Positions 1 through 7,990 of a DNA stretch of 64,000 nt are shown in pieces. Source of the DNA: Paenibacillus uliginis N3/975 (GTDB lineage Bacteria > Bacillota > Bacilli > Paenibacillales > Paenibacillaceae); assembly GCF_900177425.1 (NCBI RefSeq), contig NZ_LT840184.1, positions 430,562-494,561 on the forward strand. The letters are read 5' to 3'. The translations under genes were made by a program, and so were the position numbers. A model generated the notes under the pieces. That model saw only the letters and a list, made by a program, of their open reading frames with translations, ran no database searches and was not told the DNA's origin. Positions within the stretch are counted from its first letter, which is position 1. Every line of letters begins with the position of its first letter.

Positions 1-820
1 GGGCTCTCTCCACCACTTCGGCATAGTTGAATTCATCGCCCGGTTTCAGAATCATCCCGTTCACGGCTTTGGCGGCAGCCGTGATGTTATGTACTCGGCC
101 CGGACCGCTTGCGCCTAGTTGGGTAGAGAACTGTATGATTTTCCGTTCGATGCCCTCAGCTTGCAGAGATTTTACCGTTACATCCGGTACAAGCAAAGTG
201 AGAGGCAGCTCAACCATAATGATCTCAGGGGGATCAGACTGCAGAACAGAGAAATCGCTAGGAATGGCTGCCCCAAATCGGTCGCTAAGCGCCGTCCAGT
301 CAATCCGGAACGTCGTCTGCTCAGGTATGTAGCGCACGATGTCGCCGGTAATGCTGCGTACCGCATTGACCGGTTCTCCGAAGCGGTCTTTTTCCCATTC
401 CGTGTGGAATCTCTTCTTTAGAGTATCGAGATCCCAATCAGGGTAGATGCTCCAGATTTTCTCGAACTGGTACCGATATAAAGCCCGTTCCCACAGGTCT
501 CCCTCAGTGAACTTGGATACAGCGCTACGGAAATCGTTCGCTTCATACTTCACCCCGGCTTCCCTAAGGCTAAGCGTCTCCTCCTCTCCATTAAGATGGT
601 CCCCGAAGAATTGCACCTGAATCGATTCCATAGCTTTTAAGCGTTCGTCTAGTTCGTTTAGAACCTCACGAGCGGGCCTTCCTCCGATGTCCCAGCCAGA
701 TAGCATGACGCCTTTAGGCAGGATATTTTGATTGGCATAGAGGGCCAGTCCGCCATAACAAATAGACCCGATTAACAGCACACTAATGACAACGATAAGA
801 CCAATGTGAATTTTTTTCAT
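1..820 (-). CDS. VanW family protein (partial, C-terminus beyond window)
   Basis: The reading frame is open on the minus strand from an ATG at 820 to the window edge (about 273 residues seen). It begins with one N-terminal membrane segment (roughly residues 5-28, MKKIHIGLIVVISVLLIGS...), so it is probably anchored and faces outside. The last visible part contains an N-I-T-A-A-A-K-A-V-N-G stretch followed by L-K-P-G-D-E-F-N-Y, the typical start of the VanW domain (compare the family pattern ...PGE.FSFN). A good ribosome site, AAGGTGG, lies 7 bases before the ATG. VanW proteins are named after a gene in vancomycin-resistance clusters but their biochemical role is unknown. Nothing here suggests a van operon. 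It is divergent from ftsEX. Confidence 0.75.
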   Translation of the reverse strand, partial: MKKIHIGLIVVISVLLIGSICYGGLALYANQNILPKGVMLSGWDIGGRPAREVLNELDERLKAMESIQVQFFGDHLNGEEETLSLREAGVKYEANDFRSAVSKFTEGDLWERALYRYQFEKIWSIYPDWDLDTLKKRFHTEWEKDRFGEPVNAVRSITGDIVRYIPEQTTFRIDWTALSDRFGAAIPSDFSVLQSDPPEIIMVELPLTLLVPDVTVKSLQAEGIERKIIQFSTQLGASGPGRVHNITAAAKAVNGMILKPGDEFNYAEVVERA

Positions 821-913
821 GCGAAACCACCTTTTTTGCTTCTGATTAACCGTAGTTCAAGCACCTTTTAATGTATATGTCACAGGGCCGATAAACTTTC
901 GGGTACTCAAAAG

Positions 914-932
914 GTAACAAATTTGTTACAAT
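914..932 (+). promoter_or_regulatory. Palindrome overlapping a putative -10 upstream of ftsEX
   Basis: GTAACAAATTTGTTAC (914-929) is a perfect 16-bp palindrome. Its right half overlaps TACAAT (927-932), a plausible -10 hexamer for ftsE. No convincing -35 is present 17 bp upstream. The position suggests an operator or a regulated promoter between the divergent vanW-like gene and ftsE, but the regulator cannot be named. Confidence 0.4.
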
Positions 933-1026
933 GAGTGATGTCATGAGGATTTTTATTGGATTTTAAAGGAATTACATGGAAAGTGTCGAAAGTATAAGGG
1001 CTAATCAAGTAATGGGAAGTGATGAA

Positions 1027-1713
1027 GTGATAGAAATGCAGGATGTGTGGAAGACCTATCCGAACGGCACCCATGCACTTCAAGGGGCCTCGGTAAAAAT
1101 CGACCGCAATGAGTTTGTTTACGTCGTCGGACCATCCGGCGCTGGTAAATCGACATTTATGAAACTCATCTATAGAGAAGAAGTACCTACCAAAGGGCAG
1201 ATTTCAGTCAACGGATTTAATATCGGTAAGCTGAAACAGCGCAAAATCCCTTATGTTCGGCGTAATATCGGGGTTATCTTTCAAGATTTTCGACTCCTGC
1301 CGAAGATGACAGCTTATGAAAATGTAGCCTTTGCTATGGAAGTAATTGAGGCGCCTACGCGTCTGATGAAAAAGCGGGTCATGGAAGTCCTTGATCTTGT
1401 GGGGCTGAAGTCCAAGGCAACCCGCCTACCGGCTCAATTGTCCGGCGGGGAACAGCAGCGGATTGCTATAGCTCGGGCGATTGTGAACAATCCGTCTGTG
1501 ATTATAGCGGACGAGCCTACAGGCAACTTGGATCCGGAGACTTCGTGGGGAATTATGCAGTTGCTTGATGAGATCAATTTCCGGGGAACAACCATCGTGA
1601 TGGCAACCCATAACAAAGATATCGTAAATACGATGCGTAAACGCGTTATCGCCATTGAACAAGGACAAATTGTCCGAGATCAGGTGAGAGGGGAGTACGG
1701 ATATGACTTTTAA
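1027..1713 (+). CDS. ftsE: Cell division ATP-binding protein FtsE
   Basis: ABC ATPase subunit of the FtsEX complex, which controls peptidoglycan hydrolases from the cytoplasmic side of the membrane. Visible motifs are Walker A (GPSGAGKST), the signature LSGGEQQR and Walker B (VIIADEPTGNLD), in the usual order. Translation from the GTG at 1027 gives 228 residues starting MIEMQDVWKTYPNG, the normal FtsE length and start. An in-frame ATG at 976 with AAAGGA five bases ahead would add 17 residues and cannot be excluded. The frame overlaps ftsX by 11 bases, so the two are translationally coupled. The next gene is a coiled-coil M23 hydrolase, the expected type of target. Confidence 0.95.
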   Translation: MIEMQDVWKTYPNGTHALQGASVKIDRNEFVYVVGPSGAGKSTFMKLIYREEVPTKGQISVNGFNIGKLKQRKIPYVRRNIGVIFQDFRLLPKMTAYENVAFAMEVIEAPTRLMKKRVMEVLDLVGLKSKATRLPAQLSGGEQQRIAIARAIVNNPSVIIADEPTGNLDPETSWGIMQLLDEINFRGTTIVMATHNKDIVNTMRKRVIAIEQGQIVRDQVRGEYGYDF

Positions 1714-2620
1714 AACCTTCCTACGGCACTTGCGGGAAGGGGCCAAAAGCGTATTCCGGAACGGCTGGATGTCCGTAGCGTCTGTAACCTCAATCGTAGT
1801 GTCATTATTTATTTTGGGCGTATTTATTTTATTAGTATTGAATGTAAACGCATTGGCCGATAAAGCCGATAGTGAAGTACAGGTGAGCGCTTATCTTAAT
1901 CTGAACGTCGATGAGAAGATGCGCGAGACTATCCATAAAGAAATCAAGGCGATGCCTGAAGTCAACTCTATCACTTTTGTTTCGAAAGACGAGGGAATGA
2001 AGGAGCTTACCGAAAGCCTAGGAGAGGAAGGCAAGGATATGCTGGACGGGTTCAACACTAAAGACCAGAACCCTTTGCCGGACTCATTTGTCATCCAGGT
2101 TATCGAACCTACTACAGTTCCTTTTGTAGCCGATAAGATTAGCGCGCTTAACAAGAAACACCCGGAGCAGCCGATCATGAGAGTGAAATACGGGGAAGGT
2201 ACCGTTGAAACGCTGTTCAAAATTACCCGTACCGTACGTAATATTGGATTTATTTTTGTTGGCGGACTCGGCCTGATGTCGATGTTCCTGATCTCCAACA
2301 CGATCCGGGTTACGATATTGGCCCGCCGCCGCGAGATTGGCATCATGAAGCTGGTCGGAGCGACGAATAATTTCATTCGCTGGCCGTTCTTCGTGGAAGG
2401 TGCCTTGATCGGGTTCATGGGCTCGTTGGTTACAGTTGGCGTGTTATTCTTCGGATACAACCGTCTACATAACGCGGTTAAAGGTGATATTACCCTGTCG
2501 CAAAGTTTGATACCGCTGGGAGATATATGGATGCTGCTTGGGGGATTGATACTCCTACTGGGAATGCTGATTGGCATTTGGGGCAGCACGATGTCTATTC
2601 GCAAGTTTTTGAAGGTATAA
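1703..2620 (+). CDS. ftsX: Cell division protein FtsX (permease-like subunit)
   Basis: 305 residues with the FtsX topology: one N-terminal membrane helix (about 22-45), a roughly 120-residue extracellular domain, then three helices (about 178-200, 226-250 and 277-297) in the FtsX/MacB-like permease domain (ARRREIGIMKLVGAT motif around 205-220). FtsX does not transport a substrate. It passes the ATPase cycle of FtsE to an extracellular murein hydrolase. In B. subtilis that hydrolase is CwlO, and in Gram-negatives the partner is EnvC. The ATG lies inside the end of ftsE. The gene is followed after about 95 bases by the probable hydrolase partner. Confidence 0.95.
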   Translation: MTFKTFLRHLREGAKSVFRNGWMSVASVTSIVVSLFILGVFILLVLNVNALADKADSEVQVSAYLNLNVDEKMRETIHKEIKAMPEVNSITFVSKDEGMKELTESLGEEGKDMLDGFNTKDQNPLPDSFVIQVIEPTTVPFVADKISALNKKHPEQPIMRVKYGEGTVETLFKITRTVRNIGFIFVGGLGLMSMFLISNTIRVTILARRREIGIMKLVGATNNFIRWPFFVEGALIGFMGSLVTVGVLFFGYNRLHNAVKGDITLSQSLIPLGDIWMLLGGLILLLGMLIGIWGSTMSIRKFLKV

Positions 2621-2715
2621 CCTTATAACTGTTGAGATCGTCTAATAGTTTCAATTTATTTTTAAGTATCATGAAATCTTTAACTAGAACACTGAAAAAG
2701 GATGGGGAGCGCAAG

Positions 2716-4026
2716 TTGAAAAAGATCGCCGCCGGATTAGCCGCCTTACTATTGGCCGCAGTCGTATTCCAACCCTCAGTCGGATTAGCCGAAAACAAAA
2801 CATCTGCTGATGTTGATCGTGAAATCAAAGCGCTTCAAGAGCAGGTCCGTCAGGCTCGCAACCAGAAGAACAAAGCTGCAGAAGACAAGCAAGAGGCGCA
2901 GCATTACAAGAATAAGACAAACAAAACCTTGAAATATGTAATGGACCAGATCGATATCGTCAGCGGCGAAATTACCAAAATCACGATGAAAATTGATGAA
3001 ACGGAAGAGGAGCTTCACGTGACTGCGCAAGAACTGAAGTCAGCTGAAGAAAGAATCGCAGCCCGTGAGAAACTTTTAGAGAAGCGTATTCGTTTAATAT
3101 ACATGGATGGGGAAGTTTCCTATCTGGATGTGCTTTTGTCTTCGACAAGCTTTACAGATTTCCTGGATCGTGCAGACTCGCTCAAGACTATTGTCGATCA
3201 AGACCAGGATCTTCTGGTTCAGCATAAACAGGACAAGATCCTCGTGCTGGACAAGAAAAAAGAGTTGGAGGGCCAATACGCCAAGGCTAAGGACCTGTAC
3301 GCTCAGATGGAAGACCATAAACATGAGCTGAATGAGAAAGAAAAAGAGAAGAGAGTTCTCATTGCCGAGTACGACCAGAAGATTGAAATATCTGATGATA
3401 TTTCTGCTGAGCAGGAGCAAATGCTTGTCGCGCTCGCTACGAAGCGTTCCAATCTCCAACAGCAAAGAAATAAGCTCGCAGCGGAAGAAGCTGCACGCAG
3501 AGCGGCTAAAGCAAAAGCTGAAGCCGAGGCAAGAGCTAGAGCAGCAGCTGCAGCAGCTGCTGCTGCGAAGAAAAAGAATACGGTCGCCTCGTCCAGACCT
3601 TCAGGCGGTGGAGGTTCGTTTACGGGCAATGGAGGTCCGTTCGCTATGCCTGTATCCGGTGCTTACCTGTCTTCCGGCTACGGACCACGTACTCACCCGG
3701 TCACCGGTCAAGTAATGTCGATGCACACCGGGCAAGATCTTGCCGCACCTGAAGGAACAGAAATTAGGGCAGCAGAGAGCGGCACTATCATTCTTGCTGA
3801 ATGGTGGAGCAGCTATGGCAATACGGTTATTGTCGACCATGGCGGCGGTGTATGGACGCTTTACGGTCATATTCGCAACGGTGGCATCAAAGTAAGTGAA
3901 GGACAGCAGGTCAGCCGCGGACAAAAAATTGCTGAGGTTGGTTCTACAGGACGAAGCACAGGTCCTCATTTGCATTTTGAAGTGCGGATTAATGGCTCTG
4001 CTGTAAATCCGACTCCTTATCTGTAG
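2716..4026 (+). CDS. Secreted coiled-coil M23 peptidoglycan hydrolase (EnvC/CwlO-like, FtsEX partner candidate)
   Basis: From the TTG at 2716 (GGGGAG ten bases ahead) the protein has 436 residues and starts directly with a signal peptide, MKKIAAGLAALLLAAVV..., cut near GLAEN. Earlier starts at 2632 (TTG) and 2671 (ATG) would put about 15-28 charged residues before it. After the signal come a long coiled coil (about 30-255), an Ala/Lys/Glu-rich and then Gly/Ser-rich linker, and a C-terminal M23/LytM domain (about 310-432) with the zinc ligands HTGQD (His337, Asp341) and HLH (His418, His420). All ligands are present, so it should be an active endopeptidase rather than an EnvC-type inactive activator. 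The architecture and position after ftsEX suggest FtsX controls it. Confidence 0.88.
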   Translation: MKKIAAGLAALLLAAVVFQPSVGLAENKTSADVDREIKALQEQVRQARNQKNKAAEDKQEAQHYKNKTNKTLKYVMDQIDIVSGEITKITMKIDETEEELHVTAQELKSAEERIAAREKLLEKRIRLIYMDGEVSYLDVLLSSTSFTDFLDRADSLKTIVDQDQDLLVQHKQDKILVLDKKKELEGQYAKAKDLYAQMEDHKHELNEKEKEKRVLIAEYDQKIEISDDISAEQEQMLVALATKRSNLQQQRNKLAAEEAARRAAKAKAEAEARARAAAAAAAAAKKKNTVASSRPSGGGGSFTGNGGPFAMPVSGAYLSSGYGPRTHPVTGQVMSMHTGQDLAAPEGTEIRAAESGTIILAEWWSSYGNTVIVDHGGGVWTLYGHIRNGGIKVSEGQQVSRGQKIAEVGSTGRSTGPHLHFEVRINGSAVNPTPYL

Positions 4027-4135
4027 TCAAGAAGTATAACCGCTGTATAAATATTCCCCGGAAGTTAATCATATACTAGGATGACCGGGAAGCTGCGAAG
4101 CGAAATAGCTGATACGTACAAAGGCGGTGAAATCC

Positions 4136-5605
4136 ATGTTAAGAAAAAGAACGGTCGTATTTCTCGTTGTAGCTGCCATGCTGTGCGGTGGACTTCTGAC
4201 GATGATGTTCACGCAACTGCCGAATCTTGCAGGTTCGAGTGCTAGCGGGGAAGGCCTGCTGGCTAGCATCGCGAAGAACGGGTTGGAACAGGAAGAAGCC
4301 AAGAAGATTGGTACCGCCCTCGACTTAATTGAAAGCAATTATTACAAAGATATTGACCGGGACAAGCTGGTTGATGGAGCGATTAACGGAATGATGGAAT
4401 CACTTGGTGATCCTTACTCCAATTACATGGGCAAGGTGCCAGCAGCTCAATTTGAGGAAAGCATTGAGGGCTCGTTTAGCGGTATTGGTGCAGAGGTTTC
4501 CTCGGTTGATGGTAATGTTGTGGTCGTGTCCCCAATCAAGGGATCGCCAGCAGATAAAGCCGGCATTCGGGCCAAGGACGCGATTTTATCGGTTAACGGT
4601 GAATCATTACAAGGTCTGGATTTGAATGCTGCAGTGGCCAAAATCAAAGGTCCGAAAGGCTCGAAAGCGGTCATCAAAGTGAAACGCGCAGGAACGTCCG
4701 AGCCAATCGAATTTGTAATTATTCGAGATAACGTAAACCTGGAAACGGTTAGTGCCAGAATGGAGAGCAATAAAGTTGGTATTATTGAGATCTCACAGTT
4801 CTCCCTTAATACAGGTGACCGCTTTAAGGAAGAGTTGAAAAAGCTGGAAGCGCAAGGGATGGAAGGACTCGTGATTGACGTACGGAACAACCCGGGTGGT
4901 GTGCTTGCCGTTGTCATCGATATTGCTGAACAATTCGTGCCGAAAGGCAAATTGATCGTCCAGGTTGAGGATAAAGATAAGAAACGGGAGAAGCATCCTT
5001 CTAACGGAGAATCCAAACCGTATCCTGTTACGGTGTTGATGAACAAAGGCAGTGCCAGTGCTTCTGAAATACTGGCGGGTGCGCTGCAACAATCAGCCGG
5101 AGCTGTATTGATCGGTGAGAACACATTCGGTAAAGGTACGGTACAGACTAGCTTTGAGAAGCAGTTTGGAGACGGAAGCCTGCTTAAGGTAACGATCGCC
5201 AAATGGCTGACACCTAACGGTTCATGGATTCATGAAAAAGGAATCAAGCCTGATTTAAAAGTAGATCAGCCGGATTATTTCTTAGTTGCACCGATTGATA
5301 AGAAGAAAACATTGAAATATGATATGAACGGTTCTGACGTGATGAACGCCCAGATCATGCTCGAGGCAGTCGGCTATAAGCCAGGCCGGAAGGATGGTTA
5401 CTTTGACCGGGCTACTGAAAAAGCTGTGAAGAGCTTCCAAAGCAGCCAGAAGCTTAAAGCAGACGGAGTGGTGAATACCGCAACAGCGGAAGCCCTTGAG
5501 GCTGCGTTGATCAAGAAGATTCAAGATCCGAAGAATGACAATCAATTGAATCGCGGAATCACCGAAATCCGGGAGGAAATCGCGACCAAGGCGTCGAAGA
5601 AATAG
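4136..5605 (+). CDS. ctpB: S41 C-terminal processing protease with PDZ and peptidoglycan-binding domains (CtpB-like)
   Basis: 489 residues from the ATG at 4136, preceded by AAGGCGGTG. A GTG at 4127 lies inside that ribosome site and is unlikely. Order: N-terminal signal/anchor helix (about 6-28), PDZ domain (about 100-180), S41 protease core, and a C-terminal peptidoglycan-binding-1 domain (about 395-455, GSDVMNAQIMLEAVGY...). The Ser-Lys dyad is visible: Ser308 in GSASASE and Lys333 in TFGKGTVQ, 25 residues apart as in CtpB. In B. subtilis CtpB acts in the intermembrane space during sporulation (cleavage of SpoIVFA) and lies next to minJ and ftsEX, as here. A terminator follows at 5604-5634. 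Confidence 0.9.
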   Translation: MLRKRTVVFLVVAAMLCGGLLTMMFTQLPNLAGSSASGEGLLASIAKNGLEQEEAKKIGTALDLIESNYYKDIDRDKLVDGAINGMMESLGDPYSNYMGKVPAAQFEESIEGSFSGIGAEVSSVDGNVVVVSPIKGSPADKAGIRAKDAILSVNGESLQGLDLNAAVAKIKGPKGSKAVIKVKRAGTSEPIEFVIIRDNVNLETVSARMESNKVGIIEISQFSLNTGDRFKEELKKLEAQGMEGLVIDVRNNPGGVLAVVIDIAEQFVPKGKLIVQVEDKDKKREKHPSNGESKPYPVTVLMNKGSASASEILAGALQQSAGAVLIGENTFGKGTVQTSFEKQFGDGSLLKVTIAKWLTPNGSWIHEKGIKPDLKVDQPDYFLVAPIDKKKTLKYDMNGSDVMNAQIMLEAVGYKPGRKDGYFDRATEKAVKSFQSSQKLKADGVVNTATAEALEAALIKKIQDPKNDNQLNRGITEIREEIATKASKK

Positions 5606-5634
5606 AAGGCTGAACTTTAGCCTTCTTTTTTTCT
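5604..5634 (+). terminator. Rho-independent terminator after the ctpB-like gene
   Basis: AGAAGGCT and AGCCTTCT form a stem around a seven-base loop, followed by a run of T (5624-5632). The stem overlaps the ctpB stop codon. Being a short hairpin, it may let some transcription through to minJ. Confidence 0.8.
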
Positions 5635-5747
5635 TGAGATTTAAGAAGAGGATCGTGCACTGCTCCTAGCGCGTGGTGTGGCATTACATGACTGTGGTCA
5701 AATATGTTTTGGAGGAGCGTCTTAAGAGGAAGGAGTGTGACAAGCTT

Positions 5748-7076
5748 TTGGAAACAGCCAAAGAGTTGCTGTGGCTCGGATTGGATGCAGGATTACAGCT
5801 GTTAATGCAGCCGTTTTATTATATTTCTATTATTTTTATTGCATTGCTTTATCGCAGACAGGTACTTTTGGAGCGTAAGCTGTTTCATGTACGTCTAAAT
5901 GGTTGGGGAATGCAGACGTGGAGAACATTTCTTGGAGGGCTCGTTGCCGGGATTGCCGTTTCGATTGTAATGGCCTTTCTCGGAATATCCCTCACCTTTG
6001 CAGCCGTCATATGCATATGGGTAACGGCGCTTGTACTGATGCTGTTCCGGGTGAGATTTTTATGCTTTGCCTATTCCATAGGCGTGCTCGGTATAATCCA
6101 GTTCGTATTAAGCTGGTTTCCTGAGTGGCAGCCTGAGGGTCTGCTGGGGAGTGCGATAACTACGATAAGCAGCCTCGATATTCCTGCACTGCTTGCTTTA
6201 GCAGCTGTGCTTCACTTTGCAGAAGCGGCGCTTGTTGTACTGCAGGGCTCGAAGTTTGCAACACCGCTGTTCCTGGAAGGGAAGCGGGGTAAACTGGTGG
6301 GCGGTTATCACATGCAGAGCTTCTGGCCGCTGCCACTCTTCCTGCTGATACCGGCTTCCGGTGGCAGCATGGTATTGCCTTGGACGCCGTTCTTTGGCGG
6401 TGAGGCTTGGAGCGGCGGGTTCAGTATGCTGGTGCTGCCCGTACTGATCGGCTTTGGAGAGATGACACACAGCATGCTGCCACGGCAGAAGGCTGCAGTT
6501 ACATCCAAGAGACTTGTTGTTTACAGTGCTGTGGTACTTGTACTGAGTCTGCTTGCCGAGTGGTGGTCGCCGCTTATGATTATCGCTGCTATTGCAGCAC
6601 TGGTCCTACATGAAGGACTGGTCTGGTACAGCCGTAACGAGGAGAATGAGAGGAGTCCCGTTTTTGTTCATCCATCGCACGGTTTACGTGTACTGGCAGT
6701 GCTGCCGGGAAGTCCTGCGGATGAGTTGGGCATATTGGCAGGTGAGACGATTCTTAAAGCGAACGGGACACTTGTTCACAACAAGGAACAGCTGCATGCT
6801 GCGCTCCGCCAGAATTCGGCGTTTTGCAAGTTGGAGGTTCAGAATCATCAAGGTGAGAGCAAGTTTATGCAGCGGGCGATATATGCCGGTGACCATCATC
6901 AGCTCGGAGCCATCGTTGCACCGGACCCAGACGACAACTTGTCGGTGAAGTTGAAGCCACTTAGCGTGTTTGCTCTTCTTGGGATGAAGCTGAACGTGAA
7001 GAATAAGGTGGCTGCCAATCCTGGGCAGACGAAGGCCGATTCAACGCCGGACAAGCCAGAAACGGTCGAGGTTTAG
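5748..7076 (+). CDS. minJ: Polytopic PDZ-domain membrane protein, MinJ-like division-site topology factor
   Basis: The protein has about 8 hydrophobic segments in the first 300 residues and a C-terminal PDZ domain (GLRVLAVLPGSPADELGILAGETILKANG is its core), then a short polar tail. This is the layout of B. subtilis MinJ (YvjD), which bridges DivIVA and MinD at the poles and septum. Gene order ftsEX...ctpB-minJ also matches B. subtilis. The start is uncertain: the TTG at 5748 has AAGGAG about 12 bases upstream and gives 442 residues. The frame is open back to a GTG at 5673, which lacks a ribosome site. The call rests on topology and synteny more than on sequence identity. Confidence 0.7.
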   Translation: METAKELLWLGLDAGLQLLMQPFYYISIIFIALLYRRQVLLERKLFHVRLNGWGMQTWRTFLGGLVAGIAVSIVMAFLGISLTFAAVICIWVTALVLMLFRVRFLCFAYSIGVLGIIQFVLSWFPEWQPEGLLGSAITTISSLDIPALLALAAVLHFAEAALVVLQGSKFATPLFLEGKRGKLVGGYHMQSFWPLPLFLLIPASGGSMVLPWTPFFGGEAWSGGFSMLVLPVLIGFGEMTHSMLPRQKAAVTSKRLVVYSAVVLVLSLLAEWWSPLMIIAAIAALVLHEGLVWYSRNEENERSPVFVHPSHGLRVLAVLPGSPADELGILAGETILKANGTLVHNKEQLHAALRQNSAFCKLEVQNHQGESKFMQRAIYAGDHHQLGAIVAPDPDDNLSVKLKPLSVFALLGMKLNVKNKVAANPGQTKADSTPDKPETVEV

Positions 7077-7106
7077 AATGGGTCAGAATAAGACTTAATG
7101 GAATCT

Positions 7107-7152
7107 AAAAAGCGATCTTCCTCGTTTATTACGAAGGAAGATCGCTTTTTTA
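7107..7152 (+). terminator. Terminator after minJ
   Basis: AAAAAGCGATCTTCCT and AGGAAGATCGCTTTTTT form a long stem with T runs on both strands, so it can stop transcription in both directions. Confidence 0.9.
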
Positions 7153-7304
7153 GTGATTTAGCTTAGCTATAACAATTATACATCACTACGCGTATGAACC
7201 TTCGCTCGTGTAGAATGCCACTTATTCATATCATCCTACAGGGTTTGGGGTTGATCGCCGTCATGTAACAACGTACCTCTCTAGGGGCTGCGCGCGGTAC
7301 AAAT

Positions 7305-7485
7305 GTTGTATAAAATGCAACTTTATTTCGTCATACAGCGGCGAAGTCCGGATTGTTGTATTCCATACAACAATCCGGATAGGAAATCATCGATTTTCCT
7401 CTTTACAGGATGAATTGCTGTAGAATCTACAACAATATCAGTAGGTTCAGTCATTTTGCTCTTCCAAAGTTGTATGTTATACAAC
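7305..7485. repeat. Four spaced copies of a 17-bp palindrome, GTTGTA-N5-TACAAC
   Basis: Copies at 7305-7321 (GTTGTATAAAATGCAAC), 7355-7371 (GTTGTATTCCATACAAC), 7417-7433 (GCTGTAGAATCTACAAC) and 7469-7485 (GTTGTATGTTATACAAC). The centres are 50, 62 and 52 bp apart, close to 5, 6 and 5 turns of the helix. The five central bases differ while the arms are kept, as expected for protein binding sites rather than copies of one element. No gene is visible in 7153-7715. I do not recognise the regulator. Confidence 0.7.
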
Positions 7486-7629
7486 AGTTACTTATCACAT
7501 CATGCTATCGGTGGAGTTGAGGGCTAGAGAAAGTCGGCTCATCCTGGTTATCGTCTTTGGAGGATTGTACACATGACCGAGCAGCTGAGGCTAGAGGTTC
7601 AGTTGCAGTGAAATAGCTTACCGTACCGC

Positions 7630-7660
7630 TAAAAAAGGGACTCTCATGTGAGAGTCCCTT
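7630..7660 (-). terminator. Minus-strand terminator, probable end of an RNA antisense to the small toxin gene
   Basis: AAGGGACTCTC and GAGAGTCCCTT (7635-7645 and 7650-7660) form a perfect 11-bp stem. Only the minus strand has a following T run (complement of AAAAAA at 7631-7636). It therefore ends leftward transcripts that have crossed the small peptide gene at 7732-7815. These may come from a dedicated antisense promoter or from the response-regulator gene at 7991-8638. Confidence 0.7.
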
Positions 7661-7675
7661 ATGGTACAATATGGC

Positions 7676-7705
7676 TTGTATAGCACAATTTGTGGTGGGT
7701 ATACA
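7676..7705 (+). promoter_or_regulatory. Putative promoter of the small holin-like peptide gene
   Basis: TTGTAT (7676-7681), an 18-bp spacer and TATACA (7700-7705) lie just upstream of the AGGAGGGGG ribosome site at 7715-7723. The leader would be short. This is a weak-consensus prediction. Confidence 0.35.
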
Positions 7706-7731
7706 CAAGCCTCCAGGAGGGGGTGATGTGT

Positions 7732-7815
7732 ATGAACTTCTCTTTTTCCGATGTCATCATTTTTGCGGCATTTGTTGTCGCTTTACTGACGTATATCGAT
7801 TCAAAAAAGAAGTAA
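7732..7815 (+). CDS. Holin-like small hydrophobic peptide, candidate type I toxin
   Basis: 27 residues, MNFSFSDVIIFAAFVVALLTYIDSKKK: one hydrophobic helix, then Asp and a Lys-rich tail. This is the pattern of the 'putative holin-like toxin' family (the TxpA/BsrG/YonT kind of membrane peptides made by Firmicute type I toxin-antitoxin loci). The ribosome site AGGAGGGGG is very strong with 8-base spacing. An in-frame ATG at 7726 is too close to it. A minus-strand terminator lies about 70 bases upstream of the gene, as expected if an antisense RNA overlaps the toxin message. The gene is often missed because it is so short. Confidence 0.65.
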   Translation: MNFSFSDVIIFAAFVVALLTYIDSKKK

Positions 7816-7849
7816 CCCGCCACAGGTTGAAGGCCTAACGGGTTACTTC
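7810..7849 (+). terminator. Hairpin overlapping the toxin stop codon
   Basis: AAGTAACCCG and CGGGTTACTT form a 10-bp stem with a 19-base loop overlapping the stop codon. There is no strong T run after it, so it may be a stabilising 3' structure. A second hairpin, GGAGCAGC/GCTGCTCC at 7897-7918 followed by TTATTTATT, may be the real end. Confidence 0.5.
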
Positions 7850-7990
7850 TCACGATTCATCTGAGGAGGTTATCCCACCACAAATGCTGTACTTTGGGAG
7901 CAGCTGGCCGGCTGCTCCTTATTTATTGTTATCTTAGCATATGAAGGAATATACCTCAAGTTACTTCAACCTCTGTTCCGCAGGCGATCC

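Noticed and set aside
1..820. VanW-type protein as evidence of vancomycin resistance
   Set aside because: VanW homologues are widespread, and no vanH/A/X or regulator genes accompany it.
1891..2604. 237-residue open frame on the minus strand
   Set aside because: Shadow of ftsX, which has clear domain and synteny support.
4447..5202. 251-residue open frame on the minus strand
   Set aside because: Antisense shadow of the ctpB-like gene, with no ribosome site and low-complexity Ser/Leu composition.
7189..7260. Small open frame MNLRSCRMPL... within the palindrome region
   Set aside because: No ribosome site and no recognisable pattern. The palindromes are better explained as binding sites.
7305..7485. 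Possible CRISPR array because of the regularly spaced palindromes
   Set aside because: Units are 17 bp, varied in the centre, with uneven 33-45 bp gaps and only four copies. No cas genes.
7572..7610. 12-codon frame after GGAGG (MTEQLRLEVQLQ)
   Set aside because: Has a ribosome-like site but is too short and shows no leader-peptide logic. Not supported as a gene.
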